A stretch of 6,783 nt of DNA, taken from assembly GCA_015491705.1 (NCBI GenBank), contig WFVK01000123.1:1-6783 (forward strand), in the 5' to 3' direction. The DNA is from Nitrospirota bacterium. Lineage in GTDB: Bacteria > Nitrospirota > Thermodesulfovibrionia > UBA6902. The position numbers and the translations under genes were made by a program. Shown here one piece after another: positions 6,762-6,783 of this stretch (position 1 is the stretch's first letter; each line of letters begins with the position of its first letter). Under the pieces are notes generated by a model. That model had not been told where the DNA came from. It made no database searches and worked only from the letters and a program-made list of their open reading frames with translations.

Positions 6762-6783
6762 ATTCATATGTGCTTATGTGAAT
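6762..6783. other. Imperfect dyad at the right edge of the window
   Basis: ATTCA at 6762-6766 pairs with TGAAT at 6779-6783, and after one mismatch the next two bases pair as well (AT with AT). The 22-bp size suits a dimeric regulator operator. It lies about 90 bases upstream of the candidate promoter, so it may equally belong to a gene beyond the window. The rest of 6692-6761 is AT-rich and shows no gene I can support. Confidence 0.25.

Noticed and set aside
6570..6767. A 65-codon minus-strand frame in the upstream leader
   Set aside because: It overlaps the adaptor start, its promoter and its Shine-Dalgarno. Its composition is that of translated AT-rich non-coding DNA and it has no ribosome site of its own that I can see.

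Overview
The window holds one compact three-gene operon, entirely on the minus strand, flanked by short non-coding ends. In transcription order (right to left) the genes are a periplasmic adaptor (membrane fusion protein) of an RND efflux pump (6600 to 5464), the RND inner-membrane permease (5467 to 2183), and a large polytopic membrane protein that looks like a GT-C fold (family 39-like) glycosyltransferase (2186 to 162). Both junctions are 4-base ATGA overlaps, so the three genes are almost certainly co-transcribed and translationally coupled.

Organism: a tripartite RND system implies a Gram-negative (diderm) bacterium. Coding DNA is fairly GC-rich, with regular use of AGG and ATA codons, while the leader region upstream of the operon is AT-rich. 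This would suit a Nitrospirota- or Desulfobacterota-like lineage, but that is only an impression and no taxonomic marker is present.

Layout: 1-161 is the downstream flank. It carries a degenerate 17-18 bp tandem repeat (13-47) and two back-to-back hairpins (62-102) that may end transcription. 162-6600 is coding with no gaps. 6601-6783 is the upstream flank. It has a good Shine-Dalgarno, a plausible extended -10 promoter, a second copy of the left-flank motif in inverted orientation, and an imperfect dyad at the extreme edge.

How the genes may work together: adaptor and permease form the inner part of a proton-driven export pump. It would need an outer-membrane channel, which is not encoded here. 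The coupled glycosyltransferase is the unusual partner. It would transfer a sugar from a polyprenyl-phosphate donor on the periplasmic face, which suggests that the operon makes and exports, or modifies and exports, an envelope glycolipid or glycan rather than being a plain drug-resistance pump. That link is inferred from gene order only. I see no RNA gene, CRISPR array, transposase or phage gene, and no clear evidence for a wholly new system. The points most worth checking are the glycosyltransferase coupling, the inverted motif at the two ends, and the lone cysteine pair in the permease.
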